This document shows positions 9,067 to 21,655 of a stretch of 64,000 nucleotides of DNA, one piece after another; position 1 is the stretch's first letter; each line of letters starts with the position of its first letter. The stretch is from Mycoplasmopsis caviae (GTDB lineage Bacteria; Bacillota_I; Bacilli_A; Mycoplasmatales; Metamycoplasmataceae): NCBI RefSeq assembly GCF_024498215.1, contig NZ_CP101806.1:558001-622000 (forward strand), written 5' to 3'. A program made the translations under genes and the position numbers. The notes beneath the pieces were generated by a model. It saw only the letters and a program-made list of their open reading frames with translations, searched no databases and was not told the origin of the DNA.

Positions 9067-10294
9067 ATGTATCTTATACCTGAACAACTTTTACCTAATA
9101 ATCAAATAGAATATGCTTATGATACTTGCTTGACAAAAAAAGAAACAAAAAACATTTTACAAGATATTTTTGGAAGCTCATTATCAACTGAAAAAATTGA
9201 AGGCAAAGATGTTTTTATATGTAGTGGTTTAGATAAAAAAGTAATTCTCCTAACAAGTCAAATTTCATATCTGGGTAACCCACATCCTATTTATAAAAAA
9301 CGTGTTCAGCTAAAAAAGTGATTTTTAGATATCTTTAACTATGCATCAAAATTTGATAATTTTGATGTTAAATTTATTGGTATTTATAGATACCGTGATA
9401 ATGTTTTATTTGTTGATTTTGAAAAAGATAAATATATCAATAAAAAGATGCACAATTCTTCTGCTCATGTTTATACAAATGATTTGTACAAAGGCAATTC
9501 AAATGGTATATTTACAAAATATGACAAAAATAAGAATTTAATACATATAATTTCAAAGAAAAAATTTAAGGACTATATCTTGAATAATGAGAAACCTACA
9601 ACAGAAGAGTATGAATTAATTGAATTAATTGATGACTTTAATAAAAACCATTTCGATTTCAATAAATGAATTGAAGTACAAAATGCTGTTTTAGAAATGA
9701 AAAATAACAATTTTCCAAAATGAAAAGAATGCGAATGACCGGCATTTTATTTGGAATACAAGTTTTCATGTTGAACAATATTGAAATATATTAACAAATA
9801 CATAAAATATCTTAACAATGAGTTTAAAAATAGAAAATTAGACTTTGATATTTCCTTTCCGAATTCAAATTTTTTTGGAGATCTTAAAGCTAGTGATATT
9901 AAAAAGCTAGATGCTATGCTTAATGATGCTGAAAATATTGAATATGAATTAGAACAATACGGAAAATTATGATACCTAATTTATGAGCATGACACTATAA
10001 AGGATAAAAATTTAGATAATTATCCTTTTACAAAGAAAAGACTTGAGACAATTAGAATTTTCGAGCCAGATTATAAAAAAAGGTGAAGAACTTTCATATT
10101 CATCTCGCTTAAAAGCGAAAGTCAAATTTAAAAAGATGATGATTGTTGAAATAAATAAAGTTAATTTTGCTTCTCTTTTGGAAAAAATGACTCCAAATTT
10201 TCATCAACCCAATCATGGTGCATTAAGGAAACCAAAATTTAAACTTACAAAAGAAAATGTTAAGAACGCAATTATTTACACATATATTGCATAG
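9067..10294 (+). pseudogene. Type II restriction endonuclease, frameshifted
   Basis: About 350 residues read through several UGA-Trp codons up to FEPDYKK. After a run of seven A (10075-10081) the frame hits TAA at 10129-10131. The shifted frame continues GEELSYSSRLKAKVKFKKM to 10294, 23 bp before the methyltransferase start, so the original gene most likely ended there. ATG 9067 is preceded by GTGGAG. I do not recognise the nuclease family; the role is assigned from its position directly upstream of a cognate-looking C5 methyltransferase. Confidence 0.6.
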
Positions 10295-10317
10295 TAGTTA
10301 TAATAAGAGAGGTAGAA

Positions 10318-11468
10318 ATGAAATTTAAATTTATAGATTTGTTTAGTGGCATAGGCGGATTTCATCAAGCACTGTCTTTAAAAGGTGGAGAGTGTGTTTT
10401 TGCCTCTGAGATTGATAAGGATTGCATTGACGTATATTATGAGAATTATGGTATTAATTCGAATAATGATATAACAAAAGTTGAAGCATCAAGCATACCT
10501 GACCACGATGTACTTTGCGATGGTTTCCCTGTCAAGCATTTTCAAAAGCGGGAAAACAAGAAGGTATAAACGATACAAGAGGAACATTATTTTTTGAAAT
10601 AGAAAGAATTCTAAGAAATAAACACACCAAGTATATTTTACTTGAGAATGTTCGCAATTTAGTTAGCCATGATAATGGCTACACATGGTCAACGATTCAA
10701 AAAATATTAAAGGAAATCGGTTATAGATTAACAAGTGAACCACTTGTTCTTAGTCCACATCAATTTAAGATCCCGCAAATTAGGGAAAGGGTATATATTT
10801 TAGGCAAATATGATCCCGAAAATGTTGATAAACCGCTAAAAATTCATCTTAAAAAATTATTTTCTAAAAAAGAAAATTCAATTGAAGATATTCTTGAAAT
10901 GAATGCAGATAGCGAATATAAAATAAGTAAATATGAGGAAGAAATACTTAATGCTTGAGATGAATTTTATAAAGGCATTGATGTAAAAATAATTGGTTTT
11001 CCAATATGAACTGAGTATTTTAAGAATAATGAAAATATTGAAATATATCCAGAATGAAAGAAGTTGATTATAAGAAAAAATATTGACTTGTATCAAAGAA
11101 ATAAAACGTTTATAGACAAATGATTAAAAAAATATAATAATTTAGAATCGTTTGCCCCAACCCATAGAAAATTTGAATGACAAGCAGGAACAAATATCCA
11201 AAGTCTTTGAGAAGGCATAATTCAATTAAGGCCTTCAGGAATAAGAGTAAAGAAGCCAGATTGCTTTCAAGCACTTGTTGCTATTGTGCAAATTCCTATT
11301 ATTGGTAAGTATAAAAGAAGACTCACAATTCGTGAGTGTGCAAGGTTGCAATCATTTCCAGAATCGTTTATTCCCTCGAAGAATAAATTGCAGGCCTATA
11401 AACAATTTGGAAACAGTGTTAATGTTGAGATTATTAAATTCCTATTTGATGAACTAATTAAAAATTAA
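10318..11468 (+). pseudogene. C5-cytosine DNA methyltransferase, frameshifted in the catalytic PCQ motif
   Basis: Motif I FIDLFSGIGGFHQAL and the FASEID acceptor are in frame 1. The frame breaks at 10530/10531, where CCT TGT CAA for Pro-Cys-Gln has lost one T. The rest (QAFSKAGKQ, ENVRNL, QIRERVYILG, LTIRECARLQSFP, FGNSVNV) continues in another frame to 11468, through several UGA-Trp codons. Everything else of a ~383-residue enzyme is present, so the inactivation looks recent. RBS AGAGAGG. Partner of the broken endonuclease upstream. Confidence 0.9.
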
Positions 11469-11501
11469 CCAACAAAACGTTTAATTACTTTGTTGGTTAA
11501 T
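11464..11501. terminator. Bidirectional terminator between convergent genes
   Basis: A 13-bp stem ATTAACCAACAAA/TTTGTTGGTTAAT. The stop codon of the methyltransferase lies in the left arm; the stop and last codons of the gene at 11481-12215 lie in the loop and right arm. Confidence 0.85.
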
Positions 11502-12215
11502 TTTATTTTCTGCTGGTTTAACTATGTATAAAAAACCACTTTTGACATAACTTAATTCATAGATAATTTTGCTAATTTTAAGATGTCTAGCAAGTACCTT
11601 GTAGCCAACTTTTGTGTTTGAATTTTGCAATACTACTAACATACCATTTTCTTCTAGAAGTGAGTAGTATGTATCAAATAACTCTTGGTTTGTTTGCTTA
11701 GAATTAATTGCAAAAATAAGTTTGTATCTTTGATTATTTGATTTAATTTGATCAAGTTCAATAAAATTTGGCTGAGTGCTAAAATATTGAGGCAATTCTA
11801 ATACTGCTCTATTTCATAAACTAACATCCATATTCTTTTTTTCTAAACTTATTTGAGCAAGGGATTTATTTTTAAATAAAGCAGTTGGATATTCTAAATT
11901 TTGACCAACCAATAAAACATCCTTAGCATCATTTAAATATATTGTATTAATAAGGTTTTCTAAATCATAGTCATCAAGTTTACTTTTTAAAAATTCTTTG
12001 AGTTCTTTTGGAAATTCACCTAATTCTTCACCACGCAATTTAATTATTGCTTCATGTGCTCTTTGAGCTTCTTTGGTGCTTAATTCATTTCTAATTTTAC
12101 GTGTTTTTGCAAGTAAAATCATATAGACAACAAAAGCAATAATTACAAAAATAATTGCAGAAGAAACTAGGCCAATTTTTACTTCCTTTGATAAATTTAT
12201 TGATGCACTAATCAT
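11481..12215 (-). CDS. Membrane-anchored protein, possible Rossmann-fold methyltransferase-like
   Basis: 244 residues. One N-terminal membrane helix (about residues 13-35) is followed by a basic/helical linker (RKIRNELSTKEAQRAHEAI) and a cytoplasmic domain with DVLLVGQNLEYP, YKLIFAI, ENGMLVVLQNS and SGFLYIVKP, a strand pattern like class I methyltransferases. This resembles a Mollicute family annotated as BC85_0335 putative methyltransferase; that match is from memory. UGA-Trp at 11811 splits it under code 11. It overlaps ruvX by 8 bp and is the last gene of the mnmA-alaS operon. Confidence 0.7.
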
Positions 12216-12642
12216 TTAATTTAACGCCTCCATAATTTAAGAACTCTTGCAATATCAAAACAGCAGAGATTGTATCCTTGTGTTGTTTTCTTTTTTTAAT
12301 AGAAAGTTTAGCTTCTTTTAAAATGCTTGTTGCAGCTTTTGTGCTTCCATATTCATTTACTTGATAAATTATACATTCACTAAAAGTTTCTTTTAATTTG
12401 TGTGCAAATGAGTCAAAAAGCAAGGTTCTTTCACTACTTGTGCCATTAGATCTTAGTGGTTTTCCAACTACTAATTTGGCTATTTTATAGGTTTTTTGGT
12501 AATTTTTGATTTGCTCAATAATCTTGTCAAAATCACATTCTTCAAAATATATTGTTTCTAGTGCACTAGCTATAATTTCACTCTCATCACTAATGGCAAA
12601 ACCACAACTTTTAGTGCCTAAATCTAAAGCTAATGCTCTCAT
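12208..12642 (-). CDS. ruvX: Putative Holliday junction resolvase RuvX/YqgF
   Basis: RNase H-fold protein linked to pre-16S rRNA 5' processing and Holliday junction resolution. 144 residues, usual length. LALDLGTKSCGFAISD with the first catalytic Asp, VVGKPLRSNG, a conserved Glu in VNEYGSTKAA and a terminal Asp in KDTISAVLIL. Its ATG overlaps the alaS stop by one base (TAATG). Confidence 0.95.
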   Translation of the reverse strand: MRALALDLGTKSCGFAISDESEIIASALETIYFEECDFDKIIEQIKNYQKTYKIAKLVVGKPLRSNGTSSERTLLFDSFAHKLKETFSECIIYQVNEYGSTKAATSILKEAKLSIKKRKQHKDTISAVLILQEFLNYGGVKLND

Positions 12643-15254
12643 TAAAGCAATTCCTTAATAATAGATTCAATGTTGTCAATATTGCTAATTTTACCTATTG
12701 AAATTATAGGGTTTCCACCACCACGCCCATTAGCTTTGCTTGCTATTTGTTGGAACAATTTATTACTATCTAGCACTTTTGAAGCAACTGCTAAAAGGAT
12801 TTGATCTCCATTTTTTGAGCCCAAAATAATTACTGCATCTTGGTGTTGCTCTCTAAGTTTTGCAGCACTTATTTTAACTTGTGAACTTTCAACATTTAAG
12901 TTTATGTAATATGAATAATTTGAACCTTTGCTTAATACAACATTTTCAATATCATAGTTTATTTCACTTTTAACTTTGATAAGTTGTCTGATGTCTTCTC
13001 TCACAGTTTCAATTTGCTTTTTGATTGATTCATTTTCAATTTGAATATCATTATTAGGCTCAAACTTTGACACATATTTAGCATCAATGCTCTTTGCTTT
13101 ATTAACTAAAGCTTCAAAGTCTTCTTTTAATTTCTTATTTACATCTTGGTAGTGTTTTTGAACATACTTGTGTGAAGTAACAGCGCGGATTCTAAAAATA
13201 CCAGCTTGTTTTCTTTCGACATTTGTAATTTTAAAGTCTTCAATAAAACTCGTTTTATCAACATGTGTTCCACCACAAAGATCAGAAGTTACGCCATCAA
13301 ATTTAACTATACGAATATTTTTAGCATCCATATATTCATATTCACTAATGGTCATAATAGCACCTAATTCTTTTGCTTTTTGAATATTTGTAACTATATA
13401 TTCACGCTTAATATCTCTTTTAATTCAATTGTGCATTTTGTCTTCAATTTGTTTAATTTGAAGGTCACTTGGTTTTGAATCTGCTGGAAAGTCAAATGTC
13501 AAACGCTCAGCAATTATATCTGAGCCCAATTGCTCAATTTGAGGTCCTAATACCTCTCTGAGTGCACAGAATAATAAGTGTGTTGCAGAGTGACCACGAG
13601 CCATACCTGCTCTTATTTCTGAATCAACAAAGCACTCAAGTGCTTCCTTATTATTAATTTTTCCTTCAACTTTATGAATGTGATTACCAAATTTATCTTT
13701 GAAAACATCAAGGATCTTAATTTTATTTTTGTTTTGCAAAATATAACCATGATCGTGATTTTGACCACCACTTGTAGCATAAAAAGGTGTTTTATCTAAG
13801 AGTAAATATGCTTCCCCATTAATTGAGTCTACTTCTTCTTCACTATTAAATAATTTAAGTACTCTTGATTTAGATTCTAGTGTTGAATAACCAACAAATT
13901 CACTAACCTTATCTTTGATTAAAGCAAGCGAGTTAATTACTTGATCCATTCCACTTACTTTTTGACCTCTACTTAAATTGGCATGTTTTTCTTTTGCTTC
14001 CTCAAAAGCTTTCATATCAACTTTAATGTTTTTCTTAGCTAAAATTTCTACAGTTAATTCAATTGGAAAACCATAGGTTTCCAATAAATTGAATGCATCA
14101 TCACCAGAGAAAATTTTGGTTTTTTTGTCCATAAATTTTTCAAGTAAAATTTTACCTTTTTCAATTGTTTGGCTAAAGGTAATTTCTTCTTCTTTAATTG
14201 CTGCTTTAACAACTTCCTTATCATATTCAAAAGGAAGTGATTCTTGAACTACATCAACCAATTTATATAAGAACAAACCCTTGATACCTAATTGCATTCC
14301 TTTGTAAATTGAACGTCTAATTAATCTTCTAATAATGTAACCACGGCCAACGTTTGAAACCTTAGCACCATCAGCTATAGCATTAGTTACTGTACGAATG
14401 TGGTCGGCTATAACCTTGAAATTAATATTGATCTCAGTTTGTGCTTTATTTTTCTTAAAATAATTTTCTACATCATATTTAAAAGTAGAAAACTTTTCAA
14501 TTTCCTTAATAATATTAATAAACAAGTCGCTGTCATAATTAGTTGGTGCATCTTGCATAATTGATGCTATACGTTCAAGACCTGCTCCTGTATCAATATT
14601 TTTTTGCTTAAGTTCTGTATAATTACCCTCACCATCATTATTAAATTGACTAAATACAATGTTTCAAATTTCAATGTAACGATCGTTTTCAATATCTTTT
14701 TTAAGTAACTCAAGCCCGCGTTTATTATATTTAGGTCCTCTATCATAAAAAATTTCTGTATCAGGCCCACAAGGTCCACTTCCTACATCTCAAAAGTTAG
14801 TGTCTCTTGTCCCTGGAATTAAGTGAGATTCCTTAACGCCTTGGTCAATTCAATACTGTTTGGTTTCAAGATCCTCAGAATAATAGGTCATATAAAGTTT
14901 TTTAGGATCTAGTTTAAGTTCTTTTGTCAAGAACTCATAGCCAAACTCGATAGCTTCCTTTTTAAAGTAATCTCCAATTGAAAAGTTACCTAACATTTCA
15001 AAAAAAGTATGATGCCTTGAAGTAAGACCAACATTTTCGATGTCATTAGTTCTTATTGCTTTTTGACTATTAGTTAATCTGTTTTTAGGCGGTTGCTTTT
15101 TACCACTAAAATAATCTTTTAGTGTTGCTACTCCAGAATTTATTCACAAAAGTGAAGGGTCATTAACTGGAATTAGTGACTTACTTTCTACTCTTAGGTG
15201 GCCTTTAGATTCAAAATATCTTAGTCATTTTTCTCTTATTTCCTTTGATGTCAT
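12642..15254 (-). CDS. alaS: Alanyl-tRNA synthetase
   Basis: 870 residues. A class II catalytic core (N-terminal [19 protein letters not shown]), an editing domain with [12 protein letters not shown] (HxxxH zinc motif) and [11 protein letters not shown], and a C-Ala domain. Interrupted under code 11 by UGA-Trp codons at about 13422 and in the N-terminal part. Frame continuity from 15254 to 12642 was checked. RBS upstream is weak (AGAGG). Lies between the orphan methyltransferase and ruvX. Confidence 0.97.
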
Positions 15255-15264
15255 ATTTACCTCT

Positions 15265-16476
15265 TTAATTTGCTTTTTGTTGAGATATTTTATTTAGCAT
15301 TTCTATTAATTTTAAACCAATTACCTTAGCAAGTGCTACAGGAACTGCATTGCCAATTTGTCGATACATTGATGAGATATTACCACTAAAGATAAAATCA
15401 TCTGGAAAACTTTGCAATAAGGCACACTCACGAACTGAAAGTCTGCGATCTTTGTTAATGTGAATTTCAGGCGAGGTTGCAGTAATTGTATCGCTTGGTT
15501 TATCTCAATTTGTAATTCTTAGTGATTGCTCAAATTTAATTGGTTTTTGAACAAATTCACAAACTGCTTTATCATATTTATCATCAAACTCAAGTAATTT
15601 TTTTAACTTAAGTCAATCATTTGCTTTAGGTATACTGCCCGAATTATTATCTTTTCTAAATCAATGGCCCGCAGTGTGTCTATAACCTAAAAGTTGGTCA
15701 ATTTTAGCAGAACTAATTTTCTTTTTCATTTTTCAAAAGTTTAAATAATCACATATCTCTTCTTGCTTAACTTGATGAACTCGTGCAAAAAATGTATCGT
15801 GAACGTTATCTTTCGCAACATGGTTGTAAATAATTCTGTTATCAACTTTTAGTGTCTTATTAACTAAATTATTTACAATACCAACATTTCTTAAAAAGCC
15901 AATTGAATCACTAACACTAACATATGAATCTTTGTTGTGAGTAGGCTCAGGGAACAGATTGCTAACTCCACAGCGATTACCAATTATTATTACTCTTTCT
16001 CTCGTTTGTGGTACACCATAATTTGCTGCATTTAATAGTTTATAATCAACTTTGTAGCCTATTTTTTCAAAGTCACTAATAATCATTTTGATTACTTTAC
16101 CTTCTTCCATACTTAAAAGGCCTTTAACGTTTTCAGCTAGAAATATTTTTGGTTTCTTATCTTTAATAATTCTTAAAAGTTCAAGGTACAGAAAATTTCT
16201 TTTATCTTGCATATTTCTATTTTTATTTGCGATCGAGAAGCCTTGACAGGGAAAACCACCAACTACCAAATCAACCTTATCAGCATTAATATCACTAGAA
16301 TTTATTTTTGAAATATCACCTAAAACTATGTGAGTGCCTAAATTATTTCTATATGTTTCAACTGCATCTTTGTCAAAATCGTTTGCTCAAAGTATTTCAA
16401 AGCCTGCTTGAACTAATCCTAAATCCATACCACCGGCACCAGAAAAGAGCGATATTACTTTATATTTATTTTTCAT
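15265..16476 (-). CDS. C5-cytosine DNA methyltransferase, orphan, intact
   Basis: 403 residues with all main motifs: [33 protein letters not shown] (catalytic Cys), [23 protein letters not shown], then a target-recognition region, [18 protein letters not shown] and [11 protein letters not shown]-Trp at 15730 and others split it. No restriction endonuclease lies beside it; instead it sits with 7-10 bp gaps between mnmA and alaS, so it is co-transcribed with tRNA genes. An epigenetic or protective role is possible. Target sequence unknown. Confidence 0.93.
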
Positions 16477-16483
16477 ATTGCTC

Positions 16484-17644
<1,161 letters not shown>

Positions 17645-17748
17645 TTATACATTAATTTAATTTTGAATTTTCTAATTTAATATTCAAGATTTTTAGATTA
17701 ATTTTGTCCTATTATTTTTAGGCTAATCAAATTATTTTTTTACATTTA

Positions 17749-17765
17749 AGACTGTTTTATAGACT
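17749..17765. repeat. CTGTTTTATAG apex hairpin
   Basis: AAG/CTT stem around ACTGTTTTATAGA, with the 11-mer at 17752-17762. Member of the dispersed hairpin family; lies between the mnmA start and the lipoprotein terminator. Confidence 0.45.
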
Positions 17766-17770
17766 TTTAT

Positions 17771-17810
17771 GCAAAAATTAGAAGCGCTTCAAAACACTTC
17801 TAATTTTTGC
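17771..17810 (-). terminator. Terminator of the lipoprotein gene
   Basis: A perfect 14-bp stem GCAAAAATTAGAAG/CTTCTAATTTTTGC, 21 bp beyond the stop codon at 17831. Confidence 0.8.
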
Positions 17811-17830
17811 TTGATTAATTGACAATAGTA

Positions 17831-19105
17831 TTAAATATTTAATTTTTTCTTGTATGCATCAAGTTGTTTATCAACTTCATCTAATAATTTTGAAAAACCT
17901 GCAATACTGTCTATGTAATCATCAATGAACTTTACTAATTGCTCATAAGTTTTTGAATATTTATCAATTTCACTTGTTGCTCATTCAAATTTTATTGTTT
18001 TATATGTAACATCACTTTTTTGTTCTCCAAATTTCTTGAATTCTTCAAGTTGTGACTTAATGTACATTGTATGAGCTTCAAGTAATTTCTTATTAATTTC
18101 TGTTATTGTTTTACCTAATTCTTCTCCATTATAATTCTCAATTGTCGTTTTATCCATAAACCTGTTATATTCAGGAATAGATTTATATACATTCATAAAC
18201 TTGTCTTTTTCAGTGTGCTTTGAAATTTTTGCTTCAAATTCTTCAACACTCCTTAGCGATGATCTTCAAAAATCTAAATCACGTTCATAATCTTTTTTAG
18301 CTTTTTCTATTTTTGTTTCTAGTGTTTTCAGTTCTTCAATTAAAAAATTGTTTAATGAAGTAAGTTTTGCCTTAACTTCTTCAGCTGATAAATTTTCAAC
18401 ATCTTTTAGTTCATGATTTTCTTTTTTGGTTATAAATTCATTCATAAATTGATCTATAACTTTTTTAATTGCTTTTTTGTCTTTGTTATCTTCACCATGT
18501 TTATCAATTTTTTTGCTTATTTCATCAATTGACTTCTTTGCATTTAGAACTATCTCAACATCTTTTTCAAATGTTTTAACAGCTACATTCAATTTTGTTT
18601 GTGCATTTTTATATGAACTCTCTTCTTGGTCATTCTTTTCGCTAACTTCCTTAGCTTGCTTAATACTATCAGTTAATGCTTGTTTAATTTTTATTAGGAA
18701 TTTTTCACCTAGCACATTACTATTTTTTTCCTCAGCAACACTAATTTCTAATAACAATTCATTTTTAGCAAAATCAATTTTTGTAGCTTTAATTTGATTT
18801 TCAAGTTCGCTTTTTAATGATTTTATATCTTCTGTGGTTATGTTTGTTTCTTTTACCTTATCTTCTGTTTTTGTAATTAAAGTTTCTAACTTATTTAAAT
18901 CTGTTCCTGGATATTTAGCTTTAAAATTTTCCTTCAATGACTTAGCACTTGCTACTGTTTCTAAAAGATATTTTTTAGCATTTTCAATTTCAAGATTTTG
19001 TTTTGGTTCAGTTTTACTTGAACAATTTGATGCAACAAAAGACATCGATGTTGCAAGCACACCAGCAGATGCCAAAAAGGTTGAAATTTTTATTTTTTTG
19101 GACAT
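17831..19105 (-). CDS. Surface lipoprotein, coiled coil
   Basis: 424 residues. Lysine-rich N-terminus, hydrophobic segment and lipobox VASNC with Cys28, so processed by signal peptidase II and anchored on the cell surface. The rest is Lys/Glu-rich, almost all helical coiled coil (IDEISKKIDKHGEDNKDKK), with no enzyme motif seen. UGA-Trp codons at 18263 and 17978 divide it under code 11. Monocistronic with its own terminator. Function unknown; such proteins are usually antigenic or adhesive. Confidence 0.85.
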
Positions 19106-19411
19106 TAATAATTTCCTCTTTCTATTTTTTATATCTATAAAATTATATTTAATTTTTTTACAAATAATTTAAATGTGAAAAGCCTAATAGTATACCCGTT
19201 TTGTACATATAAAATTATTTTATTTGTTATTATACTTGATATTCAATAAACTATAAAAGAGAGTACAATATGTTTAAACAACTGATATTAAATTTCGCCA
19301 TTATAACACAAATGCAAAATCTCAAAATTTCTAAAAACACTATAAAACAGCCATAAATGTAAATTTAAAAAATTAAAGTGTCAAAAAAAACAGATAATTA
19401 TAATACCTGTT
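19106..19411. other. Intergenic region upstream of the lipoprotein gene
   Basis: 306 bp, very AT-rich. Holds the lipoprotein RBS (GAGGAAAT on the minus strand), a CTATAAAACAG family motif at 19340-19350 and the terminator of the next gene at 19383-19411. No gene is supportable. Confidence 0.5.
19383..19411 (-). terminator. Terminator of the UU173-like gene
   Basis: On the minus strand AAACAG and CTGTTT arms enclose an AT-rich loop, ending in eight T directly after the stop codon. Confidence 0.65.
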
Positions 19412-21655
19412 TTACTTACTTTTAACTACTAATTTTAATAATTCTGCATCAAAGTCATAATATTGATTTTCATCTAATTTATACTCAGTATCATAAATGT
19501 TTTTAAAGACACTTGCTACAATTTCCATAATAAAGTCATAGGTCATAATCATAGCCATAACATCGTTTTCACAGTATTCCTTTAATGAGTCAATTTTTGT
19601 TTCTCATGCACTATCACCAATGATACCTAATTTACGACTGATTGACTCTTCAAGTGCCATTGAACCATTCTGAATTTCAAGACTTTTATATGGTTTTATT
19701 ATATGTCTTAAATTGAATTTGTTTTCGGTTATTATGTGTTCAATTTTTTTAATACTTGTCTTGCCTCATAACTCATAGATAAAAATTGAAAATCTATCAT
19801 CATAATAATCCATCGCAAGATTTTCAACGTTGAAATTACTATCATTTTTCGAGATAGAAGTATACCTTATTTCATTATTTAAATTGTTTTTGTGAAAATC
19901 TGCTTGTGGTACATAGTTTGTCTTGAAAACATAATAATTTTTAGCTTCTGAACCACGATATCGTTCATCAAATTTAGATTTTGATATTGGTTTAAAGAAA
20001 TCTAATAAATCAATTGTATTGTTATTAATATGATTAATTAACTTTTCTATTTTTTCCAAATTTAACTGTTTTGTAGTTAAATAATGCTTAATTTGTTCAC
20101 TATGTTTATTATCCTTATGATAAAGTTTAATCAATTCTAGCAACTCTTTGTTTCTTGTATTTTCATACCCTTTATTAAAAACAATGTAATAGTCAGCTTT
20201 ATTTGAATAAACTGAAATTATATTGTCTAATAGATCATAAATTGTTATATTTTTAGGATCTTTTACAATGTTTTCTTTGCTAACTATTTTGCCATTGACT
20301 GTTTCAATAATTGAAACCTGATGCGCAATTTGAATATAAGGATTTAAGTAATCTATAATTGGAAAAACTGAGCTAAGACCTTCATAGTCATATCAAATTA
20401 TTCTTTTGTTTTTCTGATGAATAAGCGAAAGAATTTCAAAAACAAAAGAAGAAAAAAGGTTATGATATGATCTTTTTTCTTTAACTCTTTGTCAAAATTG
20501 ATCTAAGTAATTTTGATCAAATGTTCCAAGACACTTGCAAAGTGCAGGAGAATATTGTAATTCATTTGGTGTAATTGCTACTCTAATTTTGTTAATCAGT
20601 TCTTTGTTTTTCCCATAATATAAGTCTGAATCAGGAAGCAATATTTTATTATTATGCGAAAAAGTAGGTTTACTTATATAATAAGCACTTATTATTTGAC
20701 TAATAATATTTCTAAAATCACCAAATTTACTACTAGGATTCTTACTCATAAAGTCAGCAACAGTTTTCGGCTTAGATCTAGCTGTTGGTTGAGCAAAAAT
20801 ATCTTCCATTTTGGCACTGTAAATATAGTTACCTTTAATGCCTAATTCATTTTTTGATGAAAAATATGTTCCATCATTAATAGAATAACCTAATTCATTT
20901 CTTAATGTTTGTTTATTCATCTTATTTTTGCTACAACTTGAAGCATCAATTAAACGAAAATTTAACTTATTTTTTTTATATGCAATGCCATTTTGAAGAT
21001 AATCATCAAAGATAATGTTTTTTATTTTCTCTACTTCTATGTTTGCAATCTTTGCAACTTGATAAAGATAATTAGCTTCCAAATAATCCTTATTTGTAGT
21101 TTTAGAATTCATTCTCTTAAAATAGATTGTTTTAGTTACTTTATCATAAGCAAATGGTTGAGCCTTAATAATAAACTCATCATTGTTTTCGCTTAAAGTT
21201 TTAAAAGAAAAGACAGGATTAATTATATGCTTAATTTTATCGTTTTTTAGTGCTTCTTGAGTATTTATAATTGCTTCATTTATGTCGCTAACTTTTTTGA
21301 ATATGACTGTTTCATAGTTGTTTTGGACACACCATATATTCGAATTTAAATAATTTATAAATTGTTCTTCAACCTTATCATATGCAATTAAATTTGCTCC
21401 TTTAAAATCTCATGGAGTATTCTCTGCTTGATTTATAAAATTAGATCAAAAATCATCTTCACTTTCTTCATCTTCGTCATCTAAAAAGTCGCCAAAATTT
21501 AGTGAATGTACATTTTTAACAAGAGGTAAAGCAAAACCATTGGCATCCTCATTTTCTAGATCGCTTTCTAAAAAAGGATGTCAAATATAATATTTTTGTT
21601 TTGTATAATAGTTAAAATATTGAGAAAAATTAATAATTTTTTTAGTTGAACTCAT
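19412..21655 (-). CDS. UU173-like protein with DUF2779-type DEDD exonuclease domain
   Basis: 747 residues. The C-terminal half looks like a DnaQ-fold 3'-5' exonuclease: motif I IIWYDYEGLSS (DxE), motif II YIVFNKGYENTRNKELL, motif III EYCENDVMAMIMTYDF. This pattern is that of DUF2779 proteins. The N-terminal half is unassigned; residues ~1-80 contain YYIWHPFLESDLENED and an acidic stretch DEDEESEDD. UGA-Trp codons at about 20489 and 19763 split it. Its ATG lies inside the end of the upstream nuclease-like gene (14-bp overlap), so the two products are probably made together. Role in DNA processing inferred. Confidence 0.75.

Noticed and set aside
14567-14779. 70-codon frame on the minus strand
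   Set aside because: Lies in another frame inside alaS, whose reading frame is continuous with UGA as Trp.
19272-19358. 28-codon frame on the + strand starting MFKQLILNF
   Set aside because: No RBS or conservation evidence; falls in an AT-rich gap.
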